Shown: piece after piece, positions 6,303 to 9,248 of the stretch
Position numbering within the stretch: the first letter of the stretch is position 1
Layout of the letters: each line of letters begins with the position of its first letter
Assembly (NCBI GenBank): GCA_020625635.1
Contig: JAHLBL010000056.1
Span: 1 to 9,248 of the forward strand
Length of the DNA stretch: 9,248 bases
DNA from: a bacterium
Lineage (GTDB): Bacteria > Bacillota > Clostridia > Oscillospirales > Acutalibacteraceae
Direction: 5' to 3'
Notes under the pieces: generated by a model
Database searches by the model: none
What the model was told of the DNA's origin: nothing
The model's input: the letters and a program-made list of their open reading frames with translations, nothing else
Position numbers and translations under genes: made by a program

Positions 6303-6794
6303 ATGAAAATCTCTGAGGATGACAAGCGGATCATAGAGCGGCTCATTTATGAGTACGCGGATATGATTTTTCGCATAGCATACCAGAACCTCGGAAACCG
6401 CGCGGACGCCGAGGATATTTTTCAAGAGGTTTGTATTGCGCTTATAACAAAGACGGCGCCTATTCACGACGAAAAGCACATCAAAAACTGGCTGATTCGC
6501 GTGACAATAAATAAGTGCACAAATTTCCATAAAAGCTTCTGGAACCGAAACCGCGAAAATCTTACGGAGACGATTGAGTATATTCCGCCCGCGGGAAAGG
6601 AACTTTTGGATTCAATTCGCAGGTTACCGCCCAAATACAGAAACATAATCTATCTTTATTACTATGAGGGCTATTCGATTGCCGAGATTTCGGAGCTTCT
6701 GAATATGAATAAGAATACGGTCAGTTCAGCTCTGAGCCGCGCACGAAAGCAACTCGGAGAAATATTGACAGAGGAAGGACTCAGCTATGGATAA
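6303..6794 (+). CDS. ECF-type RNA polymerase sigma factor (sigma-70 family)
   Basis: 163 residues from the ATG at 6303, which has GGGAGG at 6290-6295 about seven bases before it; a longer frame from TTG at 6282 has no such site. The length and two-domain layout are those of extracytoplasmic-function sigma factors. Region 2 spans ~12-75, with YADMIFRIAYQNLGNRADAE (18-37) and DIFQEV (38-43) for core binding and -10 recognition, then HIKNWLIRVTINKC (59-72). Region 4 spans ~100-152, with LPPKYRNIIYLYYYEGYSIA (108-127) and the helix-turn-helix EISELLNMNKNTVSSALSRA (128-147) for -35 recognition. There is no C-terminal extension. It directs RNA polymerase to a small regulon in response to an envelope or other external signal, which cannot be named from the sequence. 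The stop overlaps the next gene by 8 bases; that product is the probable anti-sigma factor. It is transcribed divergently from the SOS-like operon. Confidence 0.92.
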   Translation: MKISEDDKRIIERLIYEYADMIFRIAYQNLGNRADAEDIFQEVCIALITKTAPIHDEKHIKNWLIRVTINKCTNFHKSFWNRNRENLTETIEYIPPAGKELLDSIRRLPPKYRNIIYLYYYEGYSIAEISELLNMNKNTVSSALSRARKQLGEILTEEGLSYG

Positions 6795-7737
6795 AAAATT
6801 ATATAAGGAAAGCCTCGACAGTATCAGAATATCCGATGAAGCTGTTGAAAAAGCTATAAAAAGGCTTCGTGGCGCTGATACTGTCGCAAAGGTGAATGTT
6901 ATGAAAAAAACTGCAAAAAACTTTACGGCTGTCGGCGCGTTAGCGGCAAGCATAGCGGTCATACTTATACTCGGAACCGTATTTTTCCCGAGCGTTCAAA
7001 ACCAGAACGGAGCTCAGCGGGCAGGCTTTTCGATTATAGCCAATGCCGCCGAGAAAGAAACTCTCAGCAAAAATGAGTTCAAGACAATCGCCGTCTTCGG
7101 TCAGAACGGCGGCACAAGCTCCTATCCGGAGCTCACGGCAGATTTTTCAGCCGACCTTAATGTCGAGGGAAAGGATATTGACACCATCACCTACACAATC
7201 AACAACGGCGTTTTCGGTCTGGACACTACAAAGGATTGGTTCGTTGAGATGAACGAACCCGAGGATTTTTTCAACGAATGGGGAGTATATATCAGCAACG
7301 ACAACGACTGGGATTTCCCCGAAGGAGAACCCTATCGTCAGCATCACACCGAATACGCGGGATACAAGAGCTTTACCGTAAAATATGACAATCAGCCGAT
7401 AAAGCCCGAGCGCGTCGATATTTGCAGCTCCGTTCTCGTTCTTTCGGGAATCAGACTTGACGAAGACGAAGAAGCCGCGAAGGCTCTGAAAATTGTCGAC
7501 AATTGGGGTGAAAACTCCCCGGTAAACATTGAATACAAATCAGAGGACTACCCGATGACAGAGGAATATATCAAAGCTCAAAAGCTTTTATACTCCAGAT
7601 TCTTTGACGCTACAACCATCACCGTAACGGCAAACTATAAGGACGGTCATCAGGAGAGAGAGACGCTTCAGCTTCATGTAAGCTCCGATCCCGACAGCTA
7701 TCCCCTCCCCGTAGTAGTTGAGGCAAAGATAATCTGA
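6787..7737 (+). CDS. Single-pass membrane protein, probable cognate anti-sigma factor
   Basis: 316 residues. ATG at 6787 is preceded by GAGGAAGGA (6771-6779) inside the sigma gene, and the first eight bases overlap the sigma-factor stop, so the two are co-expressed. Residues 1-45 are charged and helical (IRISDEAVEKAIKRLRG), suitable as a cytoplasmic sigma-binding segment. Residues ~46-68 form one hydrophobic membrane helix (VGALAASIAVILILGTVFF). The remaining ~245 residues are acidic and would be outside the cell; they contain FSIIANAAEKE just after the membrane, a segment typical of Firmicutes anti-sigma-type proteins. No HxxxCxxC zinc anti-sigma motif is present. The membrane topology and gene order support the anti-sigma role, but there is no diagnostic catalytic or binding residue. 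The outer domain may sense the signal. I cannot assign it to a named family with certainty. Confidence 0.72.
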   Translation: MDKKLYKESLDSIRISDEAVEKAIKRLRGADTVAKVNVMKKTAKNFTAVGALAASIAVILILGTVFFPSVQNQNGAQRAGFSIIANAAEKETLSKNEFKTIAVFGQNGGTSSYPELTADFSADLNVEGKDIDTITYTINNGVFGLDTTKDWFVEMNEPEDFFNEWGVYISNDNDWDFPEGEPYRQHHTEYAGYKSFTVKYDNQPIKPERVDICSSVLVLSGIRLDEDEEAAKALKIVDNWGENSPVNIEYKSEDYPMTEEYIKAQKLLYSRFFDATTITVTANYKDGHQERETLQLHVSSDPDSYPLPVVVEAKII

Positions 7738-7775
7738 TTCAAAAAGAATACAAAGATTTTTATCAGCGAAAAACA

Positions 7776-7803
7776 CAGGGGCTGTCCTATTGGACAGTCC
7801 CTG
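7776..7803. terminator. Rho-independent terminator at convergent junction, strongest for the EF-G-like gene
   Basis: CAGGGGCTGTCC (7776-7787) and GGACAGTCCCTG (7792-7803) form a 12-bp stem with one G-T pair and a TATT loop. On the - strand the stem is followed at once by TGTTTTTCGC, a good U tract for ending the EF-G-like transcript, whose stop is at 7842. On the + strand a TTTTTT appears only about a dozen bases after the stem, so termination of the sigma/anti-sigma transcript is possible but less certain. Confidence 0.82.
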
Positions 7804-7841
7804 CTCCGATTTACCTATTTTTTCTATACCTTTAAAACCTA

Positions 7842-9248
7842 TTATTCGAAGTCGTTCTGAGCCGCCTCGATAACCTTCTGGGCTACATTGGCGGGAGCGT
7901 CCTCGTAGCGGACGAACTCGAATGTGTAGCTTCCGCGTCCCTGAGTGCACTGACGGATGAAGGTTGCGAAATTATCCATCTCAGCTACGGGAACCTCGGC
8001 AGTAACGACCTGCATACCCTTTTCCTCGGCGGGATCCATACCTGTTACACGACCGCGGCGCTTATTGACCTCACCCATAACGTCGCCCATGTTGGCGTCG
8101 GGCACGGTAGCGCAGAGGCTGCCGATGGGCTCGAGAAGCGTGGGCTGAGCGTTGGGCATACCGTTCTTGTAAGCGATAGCGGCAGCCATCTTGAAGCTCA
8201 TTTCGGAGCTGTCTACGGGATGATATGAACCGTCATAGAGGTTAGCCTTGATACCAACCATCGGATATCCGGCGAGAGGTCCCTTCTGGATAGCTTCGCG
8301 CAAACCTTTTTCAACCGCGGGGAAGAAGCCCTTCGGAACGGAGCCGCCGACAACGGACTCTGTGAACTCGAGAGAATCACTGTCACAGGGTGAGAACTCG
8401 ATCCATACGTCGCCGAACTGACCGTGACCGCCCGACTGCTTCTTATGACGTCCCTGAACCTTAGTCGACTTGCGGATAGTCTCGCGGTAAGCAACCTTAG
8501 GAGTCTTGAGAACAGCGTCTACGTTGTATTTAGCCTTGATCTTGGAAACGACAACATCGAGGTGCTGCTCGCCGAGACCATAGATAACCATTTCGTGTGT
8601 TTCGTGATTGTGGAAATATTTGAGGGAAGGATCTTCCTCCATAACCTTCTTAACTGCCTGAGCGACCTTATCCTCGTCACCCTTTGTCTTAGGCTTGATA
8701 GCCATAGCGTAGGAGGATACGGGATACTCAACACCGTCGAGAGTAACCTTTCTCAGAGGTGAACAGAGTGTGTCGCCTGTCTTTACGTCAGCGAGCTTGG
8801 GGATAGCGCCGATATCGCCGGCGCCGATAAAGGGAGTGTCCTCCTGCTTCTTACCGCGGACGGTGAGAACCTTTGTGATACGGACAGCCTCGCCCGTACG
8901 CATATCGATAACGGGAACGTCGGAAGAGATCTTGCCCGATACGACCTTTACATAAGAGAGCTTGCCGACAAACGGGTCGCTTACGGTCTTGAATACAACA
9001 GCCGCAGCCGCGCCGTCGCCGTTAACGGAAACCTCAACGGGATCGCCGTTGGGATCAACGCCGTACTCCGACTTGGAATCAGCCTTGGGAGCGAGCCATA
9101 CGAGCGAGTTGAGGAACATATCGATAGCGAAGGTGTTGTGAGCGTCACCGCAGAATACGGGGCAGATCGAGCCGTCCTTAACGCCCTGAGAAACGCCTGT
9201 AACGATCTCCTCGGGAGTGAACTCCTCGCCCTCGAGGAACTTGTCGAG
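7842..9248 (-). CDS. Elongation factor G-like translation GTPase, C-terminal two-thirds (5' end beyond window)
   Basis: The frame is open from the right edge of the window to TAA at 7844-7842, giving 468 residues; the ATG at 9119 is internal because the 43 upstream codons (LDKFLEGEEFTPEEIVTGVS...) match the end of an EF-G GTPase domain. Counting from the window edge: end of the G domain with SICPVFCGDA (~27-36); domain II with KTVSDPFVGKL (~87-97) and GDIGAIPKLADVKTGDTL (~144-161); domain III with EEDPSL and GLGEQHLD (224-231, usually GMGELHLE); domain IV with GRHKKQSGGHGQFGDV (266-281) and the tip segment HPVDSSEM (343-350); domain V with MGDVMGEVNKRRGRVTGM and FIRQCTQGRGSYTFEF. The GRxKKQSGGHGQ form and the absence of rpsG, rpsL or tuf alongside suggest the EF-G-like paralogue (PRK12740/EF-G2 type) rather than str-operon fusA. 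The nucleotide-binding motifs lie outside the window, so activity cannot be judged. The Walker A region and promoter are not visible. Confidence 0.9.
   Translation of the reverse strand, partial: LDKFLEGEEFTPEEIVTGVSQGVKDGSICPVFCGDAHNTFAIDMFLNSLVWLAPKADSKSEYGVDPNGDPVEVSVNGDGAAAAVVFKTVSDPFVGKLSYVKVVSGKISSDVPVIDMRTGEAVRITKVLTVRGKKQEDTPFIGAGDIGAIPKLADVKTGDTLCSPLRKVTLDGVEYPVSSYAMAIKPKTKGDEDKVAQAVKKVMEEDPSLKYFHNHETHEMVIYGLGEQHLDVVVSKIKAKYNVDAVLKTPKVAYRETIRKSTKVQGRHKKQSGGHGQFGDVWIEFSPCDSDSLEFTESVVGGSVPKGFFPAVEKGLREAIQKGPLAGYPMVGIKANLYDGSYHPVDSSEMSFKMAAAIAYKNGMPNAQPTLLEPIGSLCATVPDANMGDVMGEVNKRRGRVTGMDPAEEKGMQVVTAEVPVAEMDNFATFIRQCTQGRGSYTFEFVRYEDAPANVAQKVIEAAQNDFE

Overview
The window looks like ordinary chromosome from a low-to-mid-GC Gram-positive bacterium, most likely a gut Clostridia member of the Ruminococcaceae/Oscillospiraceae type. 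That placement is inferred from several things: a UvrX-type Y-family polymerase with a YolD-family partner, LexA-like boxes of the Gram-positive GAAC-N4-GTTC type, AGGAGG-type ribosome binding sites, a Gram-positive style lipoprotein nuclease and a secreted Fn3-repeat protein. No species can be named. There are no tRNAs, rRNAs, CRISPR arrays or insertion sequences.

Left part, + strand (1-1199): the last 93 codons of an unidentified protein, whose stop overlaps by one base the start of a CobW/COG0523 (G3E) GTPase. A strong bidirectional hairpin at 1281-1309 separates this pair from the next, convergent, unit.

Centre, - strand (6074 down to 1324): four tightly packed genes that look like one transcript. 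In order they are a UvrX/DinB-like translesion polymerase, a secreted Fn3-repeat protein with a C-terminal glycerophosphodiester phosphodiesterase (GDPD) domain, a YolD-family protein, and a lipoprotein DNA/RNA nuclease with an Ada-like Cys domain. The promoter in front of the polymerase is readable: TTGCAA, 17 bases, TATAAT. A LexA-type box fills the spacer, a second box lies near the expected transcription start, and a weaker third lies just upstream of the -35. The simplest reading is an SOS-inducible operon that links error-prone synthesis (polymerase plus YolD) to two exported phosphodiesterases. This is the most interesting part of the window.

Right part, + strand (6303-7737): an ECF-type sigma factor overlaps by 8 bases a single-pass membrane protein that is probably its anti-sigma factor. 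The pair is divergent from the SOS operon.

Right edge, - strand (7842 to beyond 9248): the C-terminal two-thirds of an EF-G-like translation factor, apparently the EF-G paralogue rather than the str-operon fusA. A second hairpin at 7776-7803 serves the convergent junction with the anti-sigma gene. For three genes (polymerase, GDPD protein, sigma factor) the ribosome binding site favours an ATG slightly inside the longest reading frame, and I have used those starts.
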